Below, piece after piece: positions 16,686 through 25,624 of a stretch of 64,000 nucleotides of DNA. A model generated the notes under the pieces. That model did no database searches, was not told where the DNA came from, and saw only the letters and a program-made list of their open reading frames with translations. Position 1 is the stretch's first letter, and every line of letters begins with the position of its first letter. This DNA comes from Loktanella sp. 5RATIMAR09 (GTDB taxonomy: Bacteria > Pseudomonadota > Alphaproteobacteria > Rhodobacterales > Rhodobacteraceae). The stretch is taken from NCBI RefSeq assembly GCF_001419985.1, contig NZ_LJAL01000001.1, positions 372,001-436,000 on the forward strand, written 5' to 3'. Both the position numbers and the translations under genes were made by a program.

Positions 16686-17105
16686 CTACGCCTTTGTTTC
16701 ACCCAAAGCGCAGATAATTTGCCATTCATCTTCACTTACGGGTTGGACAGACAGGCGCGAGTTGTTCACGAGCACCATATCTTTCAGACGCGGGTCCGCC
16801 TTGATCGTTTCCAGCGTGACGGGCTTGGTGAAGGGGCGCAGCGCCTTTACATCAACGCAGTCCCAACGTGTGTCATCTGTCGTTGTGTCCTGATGCGCCT
16901 CTGCGCAAACTTCGACAATCCCTACTATCTCGAGACCGGTGCGTGAGTGGTAGAAAAACCCTTTCTCGCCCAGCTTCATCGCGCGCATGTTGTTGCGCGC
17001 CTGATAGTTGCGCACACCGTCCCATTGCTCGCCGGTCTCGCCTTTGGCCACCTGCGCATCCCAGCCCCAGACATCGGGTTCGGATTTGAAGAGCCAATAC
17101 GCCAT
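16686..17105 (-). CDS. EVE domain-containing protein
   Basis: The 139-residue protein is one complete EVE domain: it opens with YWLFKSEPDVWGWD and has the WDGVRNYQARNNMR motif and FFYHS. EVE domains are related to PUA and YTH folds and bind modified bases in DNA or RNA. The free-standing form is common in proteobacteria. The ligand here is unknown. It is the last gene of the minus-strand run tsaD-gpsA-yciI-EVE and overlaps the YciI stop as ATGA. Association with tsaD (a tRNA modification enzyme) is notable but common in this lineage. Confidence 0.93.
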   Translation of the reverse strand: MAYWLFKSEPDVWGWDAQVAKGETGEQWDGVRNYQARNNMRAMKLGEKGFFYHSRTGLEIVGIVEVCAEAHQDTTTDDTRWDCVDVKALRPFTKPVTLETIKADPRLKDMVLVNNSRLSVQPVSEDEWQIICALGETKA

Positions 17106-17377
17106 CAGCCGATTACCTTTTTCCAGGCGCGCAAAGTCACCGCCTCGAACAATCCCGCCTTGGCGTAGGGATCGTTGTCCGCCCAGGCCTGCGCCGCGGC
17201 CAGATCGTCAACATCCAGAACGATCAGTGATCCGCACATCTGACCGTTGTCATCCAACACAGGACCGGCCATCTCGACAACGCCGGTTTCGGCGATATAG
17301 GCTAGATGGGCCTCGCGGTTGTCCATGCGGGTCTGCAGGGCGTCGGGTTTGTCTTTTGTCATCAGGGCAAAGCGCAT
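17105..17377 (-). CDS. YciI family protein
   Basis: The 90-residue protein is a dimeric alpha+beta barrel of the YciI type. It shows the family's early conserved segment (RMDNREAHLAYIAETG, with a His as in other members) and the AWADNDPYAKAGLF motif. The biochemical role of YciI proteins is poorly defined; some relatives are dehydrochlorinase-like. It directly follows gpsA (stop and start adjoin with no gap) and overlaps the EVE gene by four bases. It is therefore almost certainly part of the tsaD-gpsA transcript. Confidence 0.9.
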   Translation of the reverse strand: MRFALMTKDKPDALQTRMDNREAHLAYIAETGVVEMAGPVLDDNGQMCGSLIVLDVDDLAAAQAWADNDPYAKAGLFEAVTLRAWKKVIG

Positions 17378-18340
17378 TTATTCTTCCTTTAACGGGCGTG
17401 AGAGAAGTGTGTTAAGAGCGGCCGCGACGTCTGTTTTGCCTTCGGTCAGATCGGCCACGACGGCGCAGATAGGCATATCAATTCCGCGTTCCCGTGCCAA
17501 TTGACGCACTGCGCGGGCGGTGGCGACGCCTTCGACAGTCGCGGTCAGGTCAAAGTCGGCACCGGACCCGAGCGCCAGCCCATAGCGGTAGTTGCGCGAT
17601 TGGTCCGAGGTGCAGGTCAGCACCAGATCACCAAAACCCGATAGCCCCGCCAAAGTGTCTGTCTGGGCACCCAAGGCCAGCGCCAGACGCTGCATTTCGG
17701 GAAACCCGCGCGTGATAAGCGCCGCGCGCGCACTTTCGCCCAGCTTCGCGCCGATCGCCACACCCGAGGCAATCGCCATGACGTTCTTCAATGCGCCACC
17801 CAATTCCGCGCCAATCGTGTCTGTTGTGCGGTAAAGGCGGATACTTGTCGTCGAGAGGGCTGTTTGCAGCATGGCGCCCAATGCATCGTCAGCACAGGCC
17901 AAGGTCAGCGCGGTGGGCAGACCGCGCGCGATATCAGCGGCAAAGCTGGGACCGGTGAGCATGGCTGCATGTGCAGATGACACCAGATCGCGGATCGTGC
18001 TGACGGGGCCAGTCATGCGTTGCAGGTCGATCCCCTTGCAACATGCGATGAGCGTCTTGTCGGTGAGCGCCTTGGCATTGGCCGTCAGGAAAGCGGGAAG
18101 CGTTTGTGCCGGGATTGCGATCAGGATGGTGTCGCAGGCAAAAAGCGGCTCTAACGCGGCGGAAAAGGACATATTCCGGGGCAGGGTAACACCGAGAAGC
18201 TTCGGGTTTTCACGTGCCGCCTGCATCTGTGCGACGCGCTGTGTATCACGCGCCCAAAGATGGATTTCGTTTCCATCCAAGGCCAGTGCGACACCCAAAG
18301 CGGTCCCGAATGCGCCACCGCCTGCAATCCCGATCTTCAT
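17378..18340 (-). CDS. gpsA: NAD(P)H-dependent glycerol-3-phosphate dehydrogenase
   Basis: The 320-residue protein has an N-terminal Rossmann motif, [17 protein letters not shown], the catalytic-region [13 protein letters not shown] and the substrate-domain [14 protein letters not shown]. It reduces dihydroxyacetone phosphate to sn-glycerol-3-phosphate for phospholipid synthesis in the cytoplasm. Its ATG overlaps the tsaD stop, a gene pair commonly conserved in Rhodobacteraceae. Length and motifs are normal. Confidence 0.97.
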   Translation of the reverse strand: MKIGIAGGGAFGTALGVALALDGNEIHLWARDTQRVAQMQAARENPKLLGVTLPRNMSFSAALEPLFACDTILIAIPAQTLPAFLTANAKALTDKTLIACCKGIDLQRMTGPVSTIRDLVSSAHAAMLTGPSFAADIARGLPTALTLACADDALGAMLQTALSTTSIRLYRTTDTIGAELGGALKNVMAIASGVAIGAKLGESARAALITRGFPEMQRLALALGAQTDTLAGLSGFGDLVLTCTSDQSRNYRYGLALGSGADFDLTATVEGVATARAVRQLARERGIDMPICAVVADLTEGKTDVAAALNTLLSRPLKEE

Positions 18341-19419
18341 GCCTTCGCCCCTTTCTTGCCCGAGCCTAGCATCGGGGCTGCACGTTTATCCAATGGCCAA
18401 CGGGGCCGTGCGGAAAGCGTCAGGTCGTCGTGTTCTCCGGCCTGCATACGTTCAAGCCCGGCATAGGCAATCATTGCTGCATTATCGGTGCATAGGTTGA
18501 GTGGCGGCGCGACAAAATCAGTCTCTAACTCAGCGCAAAGCGCTATCAAACCCTCTCGCACAGCAGTGTTTGCTGCGACACCGCCGGCAATCGCGAAAGC
18601 GGGTCTTTCGGGGTTCAGCGCCAGATATGCGTCGAGTGCGCGACGGGATTTTTCAATCAGCACGTCGGTGATTGCGGCCTGAAAGCTCGCGCTCAGATCG
18701 GCCTGATCCTGTGATGTCAGCCCGCCTTGTTCCGCAACAACACTGTCACGCGCGCGCAGGATCGCGGTTTTCAAGCCAGAGAACGACATATCGCAACCGG
18801 GCTGGTTCAACAGCGGGCGCGGCAGCTTAAAACGCCGCGCATCACCGGTCTTTGCGGCTTTCTCCACTGATGGTCCACCCGGTTGCGGCAAACCCAGCAG
18901 CCGCGCGGTTTTGTCAAAGGCCTCGCCGGGGGCGTCGTCAATCGTGCCGCCGATCCGCTGAAAGCTGTCGTGGCCCCCGGCGATCAGGAACTGGCAGTGC
19001 CCGCCCGAGACAAGCAACATCAGATAGGGGTAAGTAAGCTGATCTGTCAGGCGCGGGGTCAGGGCGTGACCCGCCAGATGGTTGACGCCAATCAAAGGCA
19101 GGCCGGTTGCGGCAGACAGCCCCTTGGCGCACATCACGCCAGAAAGCACCCCGCCTATCAGGCCGGGACCGGCAGTGACGGCAATAGCGTCGAGGTCTGC
19201 GAATGTGATACCCGCCTCTTCCAAAGCCTGTTCAACACAGTGATCCAGCTTTTCCGCATGCGCCCTTGCGGCGATTTCCGGCACCACGCCGCCGAATTCC
19301 GCATGCAGCGCCGTTTGCCCGTAAACAACCGAAGCAAGCACATCGCAATCCCGCACCACCGCTGCCGCCGTATCGTCGCAGCTGCTTTCAATGCCAAGGA
19401 TCGTCAAAGAGCGTGTCAT
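18337..19419 (-). CDS. tsaD: tRNA threonylcarbamoyladenosine modification protein TsaD
   Basis: The 360-residue protein starts [19 protein letters not shown] and has the metal-binding HLAGH in [10 protein letters not shown], the nucleotide-binding LVSGGHCQF and a C-terminal [10 protein letters not shown]. With TsaB/TsaE it transfers the threonylcarbamoyl group to A37 of ANN-decoding tRNAs. The frame stays open for 164 codons upstream of the ATG at 19419. That stretch lies antisense over hemD and has no family similarity, so it is excluded. The start is 67 bp from the divergent hemD start, so both promoters share that interval. Confidence 0.97.
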   Translation of the reverse strand: MTRSLTILGIESSCDDTAAAVVRDCDVLASVVYGQTALHAEFGGVVPEIAARAHAEKLDHCVEQALEEAGITFADLDAIAVTAGPGLIGGVLSGVMCAKGLSAATGLPLIGVNHLAGHALTPRLTDQLTYPYLMLLVSGGHCQFLIAGGHDSFQRIGGTIDDAPGEAFDKTARLLGLPQPGGPSVEKAAKTGDARRFKLPRPLLNQPGCDMSFSGLKTAILRARDSVVAEQGGLTSQDQADLSASFQAAITDVLIEKSRRALDAYLALNPERPAFAIAGGVAANTAVREGLIALCAELETDFVAPPLNLCTDNAAMIAYAGLERMQAGEHDDLTLSARPRWPLDKRAAPMLGSGKKGAKA

Positions 19420-19486
19420 AGCGCTTCCGGTTGCGTGTTGCCCTGACGCAGGTAACACTGCCGGAACGCGCAAACAATGGTGCAGC

Positions 19487-20197
19487 ATGACCGCAACGAT
19501 GATCCTGACCCGCCCAGAGGCGCAGAGCGACAGCTTTGCGGGTGAGGTTCGCGCATGCTGGTCGGGCCCGCTGGAGGTGGTGATATCACCTTTGCTGCGG
19601 ATCGTGCCGATGGCCCCCCGGATTGGTTCCGTTGACGCGGTGATCTTTACGTCGGCCAATGGGGTCGAAGCTGCTGAACGGCTGAATATTCCAAAGGGAG
19701 TCCCTGCTTGGTGTGTCGGCGAAAAGACCGGTGCCTTGGCACAAGGGGCCGGTTTTGTGCCGCATATCGGGCCGGGTGATGCGGATGGGTTGATTGCCAG
19801 CATTATTGCGGCACAGCCGAACGGCCGCCTTGTGCACCTGCGCGGCAAACATGCGCGGGGGGCGGTCAAGGACAGGTTGCGCGCGGCAGGGTTGGATTGT
19901 GCGGATTTCATTGCCTACGATCAGCAACCCCAGATGCTGAATAATGATGCAAAACGCGCCCTTGATGCGCAGGAACCGGTCATTTTTCCCCTGTTCTCCC
20001 CGCGAACAGCCACCATATTGCACCAGCAGGGCCCTTTTTCTGCGCCTGTGCACGTGATCGCACTAAGTCAGGCAGTAGCGGATGGATTTGGTGGGGGTTC
20101 AGCGCGGCAGGTAACGGTGGCAACGCGCCCTGATATGCCCGCAATGCTGACTGCAACGCTTGATGCGCTGCGTGCGCACTCTGGTCACAGGGCTTAG
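19487..20197 (+). CDS. hemD: Uroporphyrinogen-III synthase
   Basis: The 236-residue protein shows the weakly conserved HemD pattern: [10 protein letters not shown] at the start, [13 protein letters not shown], the VGEKTGALA linker and an LFSPRTA segment in the second lobe. It closes hydroxymethylbilane to uroporphyrinogen III, the branch point for heme and cobalamin. The start at 19487 is chosen by similarity; a second in-frame ATG at 19499 is also possible. It is followed by the Mic60 and hemY genes, a conserved alphaproteobacterial order that strengthens the call. Confidence 0.9.
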   Translation: MTATMILTRPEAQSDSFAGEVRACWSGPLEVVISPLLRIVPMAPRIGSVDAVIFTSANGVEAAERLNIPKGVPAWCVGEKTGALAQGAGFVPHIGPGDADGLIASIIAAQPNGRLVHLRGKHARGAVKDRLRAAGLDCADFIAYDQQPQMLNNDAKRALDAQEPVIFPLFSPRTATILHQQGPFSAPVHVIALSQAVADGFGGGSARQVTVATRPDMPAMLTATLDALRAHSGHRA

Positions 20198-20287
20198 AGA
20201 GGCGCTTTGCTTGAGGGTCCTGCGGATGCAAGATAGTCTAAACCTGATCTGTCTATATGACGGGTGAGGCTCTGAAGGGATAAAAAC

Positions 20288-21478
20288 GTGGCAAAACAGC
20301 CAGCAAAGGGTCGAAAGACACCAGCAGAACCAAAAAAAGCGGCAACTTCCGGCGAGGGACCGACCGAATCGGCTGTGGCACTTCAGCCCATGGTTGACGC
20401 GATTCCGCCTGAAGTGCATGCCAAGGCAGCGACATCCGTGCCGTCTGTGAAGCCTTCCGAAGCTGCGAAAGCGCCCCCAGCGGCCGACACGCCCGCAACC
20501 GTGGACAAGCCCAAAGCGTCGGAACCGCCAAAAGCTGCCGCGTCCACGCAACCAAAATCACAAGGTAACGGGTTTTTCCCGCTCGTGCTTGGCGGGCTTC
20601 TTGCCGGTGTGATCGGGTTTGCTGTCGCGTCGCTCACGACACCTGCTGCCGACACGACCCTTACTGACCAGATCAGCGCGCAAGCAACACAGATCAGTCT
20701 GCTGGAACAGCGCATTGATGCTGCGGCGCAGGTCGATCTCAGCGGTATTGAGGCCGCGCAGGCGGATCTGGTGGTGCAGCTGTCCGACATGCAGGCCCGG
20801 ATTGATGAACTTGCGGCGCGCCCTGCAACGACCGTGATTTCCGAAGCTACTGGCGAAGGCGTTTCTGCTGAACTGGATGCGCTGCGCGCGCAGATCGCCG
20901 AGATGACGAATGCGGCGCAGACCGAGCTGGAAGAAGCGCGCGCGGCAGCGGCCTCGATCGAGGAGAATGCCGCTGCTGCTGCACGCAATGCTGCTGCACG
21001 CGCTGCATTGTCACGCGTCCAGACGGCACTTGAAAGCGGCGCACCCATTGGTGCCGCCCTTGGTGATCTTGAAGCCGCGACCACACAGAGTGCACCGACA
21101 GAATTGCTAGTGGTTCAGGACGGTGTACCGACCCTTGCCAGCCTGCAAGACCAGTTCCCCGATGTTGCACGTGCTGCGTTGGCAACGGCCCGCGCGGAAG
21201 GTGTCTCAGGTGAGGAAACAACAGGCTTTGGCGCGTTCTTGCGGAACCAGTTGGATGTGCGCTCGACCACGCCACAAGAAGGCAATACTGCCGATGCGAT
21301 CCTGTCCCGTGCCGAGGCTGCTGTGCGCTCTGGCCGCCTGTCCGATGCTTTGGCCGAAATCAGTGCATTGCCCGAGGTTGTCCGCGCTGAAATGTCCGAC
21401 TGGCTGGCGCAGGCCGAACAACGTGCCGACGCGATTGCCGCTGTCGATATCCTTTCCACATCCCTTTCAGATAACTAA
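20288..21478 (+). CDS. Alphaproteobacterial Mic60 (mitofilin-like) membrane protein
   Basis: The 396-residue protein has a long disordered Ala/Pro/Lys-rich N-terminus (1-95) and one membrane helix (about 96-117). An extended alanine/glutamate-rich coiled coil (about 125-240) and a C-terminal mitofilin-like helical domain follow. Alphaproteobacterial Mic60 is known to shape intracytoplasmic membranes, as its mitochondrial counterpart shapes cristae, and to be encoded next to hem genes. The order hemD-mic60-hemY here is that context. The start is a GTG at 20288 after GAAGGGA. It is listed in some annotations only as COG4223. Confidence 0.85.
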   Translation: MAKQPAKGRKTPAEPKKAATSGEGPTESAVALQPMVDAIPPEVHAKAATSVPSVKPSEAAKAPPAADTPATVDKPKASEPPKAAASTQPKSQGNGFFPLVLGGLLAGVIGFAVASLTTPAADTTLTDQISAQATQISLLEQRIDAAAQVDLSGIEAAQADLVVQLSDMQARIDELAARPATTVISEATGEGVSAELDALRAQIAEMTNAAQTELEEARAAAASIEENAAAAARNAAARAALSRVQTALESGAPIGAALGDLEAATTQSAPTELLVVQDGVPTLASLQDQFPDVARAALATARAEGVSGEETTGFGAFLRNQLDVRSTTPQEGNTADAILSRAEAAVRSGRLSDALAEISALPEVVRAEMSDWLAQAEQRADAIAAVDILSTSLSDN

Positions 21479-21489
21479 AGGCGAACCCT

Positions 21490-22938
21490 ATGCTTTGGTC
21501 ACTCACAAAAATTATAGCGTTTGTCCTCCTTGTCACCGCGCTGACCTACGGCGGCACGCAGTTGATGGAAGTGGATGGTGGCACGACGGTTGATGTCGCC
21601 GGTCAGGAATTCAGGCTCAGCCCGCTTGAGATGGTTTTTGCCTTGGTTGCACTGGTTGTTGCGGTCTGGCTGGGGTTGAAGCTGCTGGCGCTTTTGGTGG
21701 CCACGTTCAAATTCCTGAATGGCGATGAGACCGCCATATCGCGTTACTTTGACCGCAACCGCGAGCGGAAGGGATATGAAGCACTGAGCGAGGGGATGAT
21801 GGCGCTCGCCTCGGGTGAGGGGCATCTGGCCATGACCAAGGCGGCGCGGGCGGATAAATACCTCAAACAACCGCAGTTGACCAACCTTCTGACAGCGCAG
21901 GCCGCCGAAATGACAGGCGACCGAAAGACCGCAGAAGAGACGTACAAAAAGCTGCTCGCAGATGACAAAACCCGCTTTGTGGGTGTGCGTGGCATCATGA
22001 AACAAAAGCTGGCGGAAGGTGACACCGACACCGCGATGGCGCTTGCGCAAAAGGCCTTTGCGCTGAAGCCCAAGCATGAAGAAACGCAAGATGTCTTGCT
22101 GCGCCTGCAGGCCGAAAAATCGGACTGGGACGGTGCGCGCAAGACACTGGGTGCCAAATTGAAGTCCGGTAGCCTGCCGCGCGATGTGCACAAGCGCCGC
22201 GATGCGGTGCTGGCGCTATCGCAGGCGCGTGACATTCTGGACGAAGGCAAAACCATTGAAGCGCGCGAAGCCGCAATCGAGGCAAACCGCCTTTCGCCCG
22301 ATCTGATCCCTGCTGCGATTATGGCGGCACGCGGATATATCGGTGAAGGCAACGCGCGCTATGCCACACGGGTGTTGACCAAAGCATGGAACGCACAACC
22401 GCATCCCGATATCGCGGCCGCCTTTGCAGAGATCGTTCCCGATGAGACATCTGAAGCGCGGATCAAACGGTTCACTTCTTTGACCAAGGCGACCGCTGAC
22501 AATCCGGAAACCAAGATGCTGATGGCCGAGCTGCAAATCTCGGCCGAGGATTTCCCCGCCGCAAAACGCGCGCTTGGTGATCTGGTTGAAAAGCAGCCGA
22601 CCGCGCGTGTTCTGACCCTGATGGCTGCAATCGAGCGTGGCGAAGGTGCCGACGATTCTGTGGTGCGCGGCTGGCTGACCAAAGCCTTGACGGCCCCGCG
22701 CGGTCCACAGTGGATTTGCGACAAATGCCAGCATATCCATGCAACATGGGGCCCAACGTGCGGCAACTGCGGTGCATTTGACACGCTTGCGTGGAAAACG
22801 CCGCCCATCAGCGAGGTCGCAATGCCTGCTGGCACCGAAATGTTGCCGCTGATCGTCGGGCGCGCCGCTGATGCGGCGCTGCCGTCCGGCCAGATTGTGG
22901 AAGAAGCCGAGATCGTCGCGGGTGAGCAGCCAAAATAG
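21490..22938 (+). CDS. hemY: HemY-like TPR protein with C-terminal zinc ribbon
   Basis: The 482-residue protein has two membrane helices (about 5-25 and 48-70) followed by TPR-like helical repeats, as in the HemY family linked to late heme synthesis. Near the C-terminus four cysteines form CDKCQHIHATWGPTCGNC, a rubredoxin/zinc-ribbon pair followed by GAFDTLAWKTPP. This resembles the metal-binding C-terminus of LapB/YciM. The name hemY is also used for a Gram-positive oxidase; that enzyme is unrelated. It starts 11 bp after mic60. A scaffold role in the membrane is more likely than catalysis. Confidence 0.9.
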   Translation: MLWSLTKIIAFVLLVTALTYGGTQLMEVDGGTTVDVAGQEFRLSPLEMVFALVALVVAVWLGLKLLALLVATFKFLNGDETAISRYFDRNRERKGYEALSEGMMALASGEGHLAMTKAARADKYLKQPQLTNLLTAQAAEMTGDRKTAEETYKKLLADDKTRFVGVRGIMKQKLAEGDTDTAMALAQKAFALKPKHEETQDVLLRLQAEKSDWDGARKTLGAKLKSGSLPRDVHKRRDAVLALSQARDILDEGKTIEAREAAIEANRLSPDLIPAAIMAARGYIGEGNARYATRVLTKAWNAQPHPDIAAAFAEIVPDETSEARIKRFTSLTKATADNPETKMLMAELQISAEDFPAAKRALGDLVEKQPTARVLTLMAAIERGEGADDSVVRGWLTKALTAPRGPQWICDKCQHIHATWGPTCGNCGAFDTLAWKTPPISEVAMPAGTEMLPLIVGRAADAALPSGQIVEEAEIVAGEQPK

Positions 22939-23074
22939 CCGATGCTCCGCCGATTGTCTGGGGGTTCAGGCGTGTTGGTCTTGCTGGATAGTATGTAATT
23001 TGCGGATCGTGACGGGAACGGCTTGCAAAATCGACCTGTCCACGGCAAATGGAAAAAACGGGTAGCGCCTATTC

Positions 23075-23150
23075 GCCTCAATAGCTCAGCTGGTAGAGCA
23101 GGTCCTTCGTAAGGACAAGGTCGGGGGTTCGAGTCCCTCTTGAGGCACCA
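23075..23150 (+). tRNA. tRNA-Thr (anticodon CGU)
   Basis: The acceptor stem GCCTCAA pairs with TTGAGGC, and the encoded ACCA end closes at 23150. The D arm is GCTC-AGCTGGTA-GAGC. The anticodon loop is TTCGTAA with anticodon CGT (reads ACG). The T arm is GGGGG-TTCGAGT-CCCTC with one G-T pair. The first anticodon-stem pair is a G-A mismatch, leaving four good pairs. No intron is present. Confidence 0.96.
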
Positions 23151-23263
23151 CAAACACGATAGACCCGTAAATTTCCGCCGCATATATTGCTGGCGTGACC
23201 GGGCGATGCGGTCACAGGGGCGAGGACCGTTCCTTTTTAGCCAAACGCCGCCATGCCGATGGC

Positions 23264-23554
23264 TCAGGCGGGGTTCGCGAACGAACCTTCCCAGTGTTCG
23301 CCCATCGCGACGATGCAGGACGTACCATTGGCGTAACTTTGCACAACGACCCAATCGCCATTCCGCGCAGTTACCCAGACTTCCAGCATGGTTTCCGGGT
23401 CGCGTAAACCCATGCCTTTGCGCTCGGCTCCGATGACCTGTTTCAGCGTCTCGGTCATACGCGCGGTATCATCACAGCTGACATCCGACATCTGCGCTTG
23501 CGCAGAAGCCGGAAGCGTGAGGCAGACGCAGAGAAGAAAGGTACGAAGGTTCAT
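23264..23554 (-). CDS. Small secreted hypothetical protein
   Basis: The 96-residue protein has a clear signal peptide (MNLRTFLLCVCLTLPASAQAQ) and a mature part of about 75 residues. The mature part has a CDDTARMTETLKQVIG helix and a second cysteine in NGTSCIVAMGEHW; the two cysteines may pair in the periplasm. I do not recognise a named family. The ATG at 23554 gives the signal peptide; the open frame back to 23680 adds non-signal-like residues. It is single, between the tRNA and the phn island. Its own promoter would lie next to the Pho boxes. Confidence 0.7.
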   Translation of the reverse strand: MNLRTFLLCVCLTLPASAQAQMSDVSCDDTARMTETLKQVIGAERKGMGLRDPETMLEVWVTARNGDWVVVQSYANGTSCIVAMGEHWEGSFANPA

Positions 23555-23673
23555 TATCCGAAAACCGGTTGCTCTGTGTTTGAACGTAACAGCTATATGA
23601 CAGCCTGTGGATAAAAATATTCTGAATCCATTTTCTTTTGGCGTCGGCCCGCCGGAACAAAGCCATTGGCGCG

Positions 23674-23735
23674 GTGTCACAGAACTGTTGCGAAATTGTC
23701 AGGTAACTGAATCATAATCTTCACAGAGCTGTCGC
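23674..23735 (+). promoter_or_regulatory. Tandem Pho-box array upstream of phnC
   Basis: Seven-base units recur at exactly 11-bp spacing: GTGTCAC (23674), CTGTTGC (23685), TTGTCAG (23696), CTGAATC (23707), TCTTCAC (23718), CTGTCGC (23729), each separated by four AT-rich bases. This is the direct-repeat layout of PhoB binding sites (CTGTCAT-N4-CTGTCAT). The units at 23674, 23685, 23696, 23718 and 23729 match best. The array ends 37 bp before the phnC start, so PhoB activation under phosphate starvation is expected. Confidence 0.75.
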
Positions 23736-23772
23736 GTCTGTTCCGTATCTGCCTCTCAAACACGGGGGCGAC

Positions 23773-24588
23773 ATGCTGCAAATCGATACGTTAACCAAGC
23801 GCTTCGGAGACAAGACGGCTGTGGATGCAGCCAATATCTCCGTCAACAAACCCGCAATGATCGGGATCATTGGCCGGTCCGGCGCGGGCAAATCCACGCT
23901 GTTGCGGATGGTGAATCGCCTGAGCGATGCGACCTCTGGCACCATTACCTTCGAGGGTGAGGATATTACGGGCCTTCGCGGCGCTGCCAAGCGCGACTGG
24001 CAATCGCGATGCGCGATGATCTTCCAGCAGTTCAACCTCGTGCCGCGCATGGATGTGGTCTCGAATGTTCTGCACGGGACACTGAACAAACGGTCAACCT
24101 TTGCGACGATGTTCAACCTCTATCCGCAGGCCGATATCCACAAGGCGATTGAGATACTTGACCGTCTGGGCATTGCCGAACAGGCGCCGAAACGTGCCGA
24201 GGCTTTGTCAGGTGGTCAGCAGCAGCGCGTCGCGATTGCCCGCGCCCTGATGCAAGACCCCAAGATCATTCTGGCGGATGAACCGATTGCCTCCCTTGAT
24301 CCCATGAACGCGCAGGTGGTGATGCAATCACTGCGTACCATTCACGAGGAAGACGGTCGTATGGTGATCGCCAACCTCCATACGCTTGATACCGCGCGTC
24401 GTTACTGTGACCGCGTGATCGGCATGCGCGACGGCCGGATCGTTTTTGATGGCACGCCTGCGCAACTGACCACCGGCGTCGCGCGCGATATCTATGGGGC
24501 GGGTGCAGATTTTTCCGAGGCTGCCACCTCTACCGAAATCGAAACACTGGACAGGCCAGAAGTCCGCGAAGCAGAGGTCTACGCCTGA
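23773..24588 (+). CDS. phnC: Phosphonate ABC transporter ATP-binding protein
   Basis: The 271-residue ABC ATPase has Walker [10 protein letters not shown], the Q-loop [15 protein letters not shown], the signature LSGGQQQRV and Walker [14 protein letters not shown]. The [15 protein letters not shown] segment is characteristic of PhnC. It energises uptake of phosphonates with PhnD and the two PhnE subunits encoded next. A Pho-box array lies just upstream, and the GGGGGCGAC before the ATG serves as ribosome binding site. Confidence 0.97.
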   Translation: MLQIDTLTKRFGDKTAVDAANISVNKPAMIGIIGRSGAGKSTLLRMVNRLSDATSGTITFEGEDITGLRGAAKRDWQSRCAMIFQQFNLVPRMDVVSNVLHGTLNKRSTFATMFNLYPQADIHKAIEILDRLGIAEQAPKRAEALSGGQQQRVAIARALMQDPKIILADEPIASLDPMNAQVVMQSLRTIHEEDGRMVIANLHTLDTARRYCDRVIGMRDGRIVFDGTPAQLTTGVARDIYGAGADFSEAATSTEIETLDRPEVREAEVYA

Positions 24589-24647
24589 GCCAGTTCACCC
24601 CGCGTGATCGGCGCGGGCCACCTTCATCAAACCCAATGGAGAAAACG

Positions 24648-25559
24648 ATGAAAAAGACCCTCGCAATGGCGCTTGTCGCCACCACAGCTCTTAGCAATGG
24701 CGCATTCGCTCAGGAAATCACCGAATTCCGCATCGGTATTCTTGGCGGTGAAAACGCACAGGACCGCATGAACAGCTATCAGTGCCTGGCTGACTACACG
24801 ACCGAAGCGCTGGGCGTGGAAACAAAGCTGTTTGCGCCTGCTGACTATAACGGCGTGATCCAGGGCCTGCTGGGCGGCACCATCGATATGGCATGGTTGG
24901 GCGCATCTGCCTATGCCGCGACATACCTGCAAGACCCCAATGTCGTAGAGCCTGTGCTGATCAAAGTGAACGTTGACGGCTCTGTCGGCTATCATTCGAT
25001 CGGTTTTGCCCGTGTCGACAGCGGTGTGACATCGCTTGACGATATGGAAGGCAAAGTCTTTGGCTTTGGTGATCCGAACTCGACATCCGGCTATCTGATC
25101 CCGTCCATCGAGATCCCGCAGTACAAAGACGGAATCACAATGGAAACCGGCGCGTATTTTGGCGAAGTACGTTTCACCGGTGGCCACGAACAGACCATTG
25201 TTGCCGTGAACAACGGTGATATCGACGCTGGTGTGACCTGGGCCGACGGCCAGGGCAACTGGGAAGACGGCTATAACTCCGGCGCACTGCGCAAGGCGGT
25301 TGATGCAGGTCTGGTTGATATGAACGAGATGGTCGAGATCTGGAAATCGAACGTCATCCCCGAGGGCCCTGTCGTTTTGCGCACAGCACTTCCGGACGAT
25401 GTAAAGGCAACAATGACAGCACTGGTCGACGGCCTGCACGAGCGTGACGCTGACTGCGCCTACGGTGTTGCTGCCGGCGACACACTCGGCTTCCAGCCAG
25501 TGACCCATGCGATGTACGAAAGCATCGTTGCCGCCCGTCAGGCCGTGATTGGCAACTAA
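24648..25559 (+). CDS. phnD: Phosphonate-binding periplasmic protein
   Basis: The 303-residue precursor has a signal peptide (KKTLAMALVATTALSNGAFA) and a PhnD fold. The ligand-binding region includes FGDPNSTSGYLIPS, with the serines/threonines that hold the phosphonate oxygen atoms, and GGTIDMAWLGASAYAA. The ATG at 24648 is preferred over 24636, because GGAG lies 10 bases upstream and the signal peptide then starts normally. It delivers phosphonates to the PhnE permeases. A plus-strand hairpin follows its stop, consistent with higher expression of the binding protein. Confidence 0.96.
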   Translation: MKKTLAMALVATTALSNGAFAQEITEFRIGILGGENAQDRMNSYQCLADYTTEALGVETKLFAPADYNGVIQGLLGGTIDMAWLGASAYAATYLQDPNVVEPVLIKVNVDGSVGYHSIGFARVDSGVTSLDDMEGKVFGFGDPNSTSGYLIPSIEIPQYKDGITMETGAYFGEVRFTGGHEQTIVAVNNGDIDAGVTWADGQGNWEDGYNSGALRKAVDAGLVDMNEMVEIWKSNVIPEGPVVLRTALPDDVKATMTALVDGLHERDADCAYGVAAGDTLGFQPVTHAMYESIVAARQAVIGN

Positions 25560-25577
25560 GTTATTTTCATGACGCAT

Positions 25578-25601
25578 CCGGTAGCCCCCATGGGCTGCCG
25601 G
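25578..25601 (+). terminator. Attenuator-like hairpin between phnD and phnE
   Basis: CCGGTAGCCC / GGGCTGCCGG form a 10-bp stem (one U-G pair on the plus strand) with a CCAT loop, followed by TATTTCTTT. It lies in the 65-bp gap after phnD. Such structures usually protect or partly terminate the upstream mRNA, so that the binding protein is made in excess over the permeases. Confidence 0.55.
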
Positions 25602-25624
25602 TATTTCTTTGCCCGGGGGTTGGA

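Noticed and set aside
19420-19911. A 164-codon N-terminal extension of tsaD
   Set aside because: It lies antisense over hemD, has no TsaD similarity, and the ATG at 19419 gives the family's normal length.
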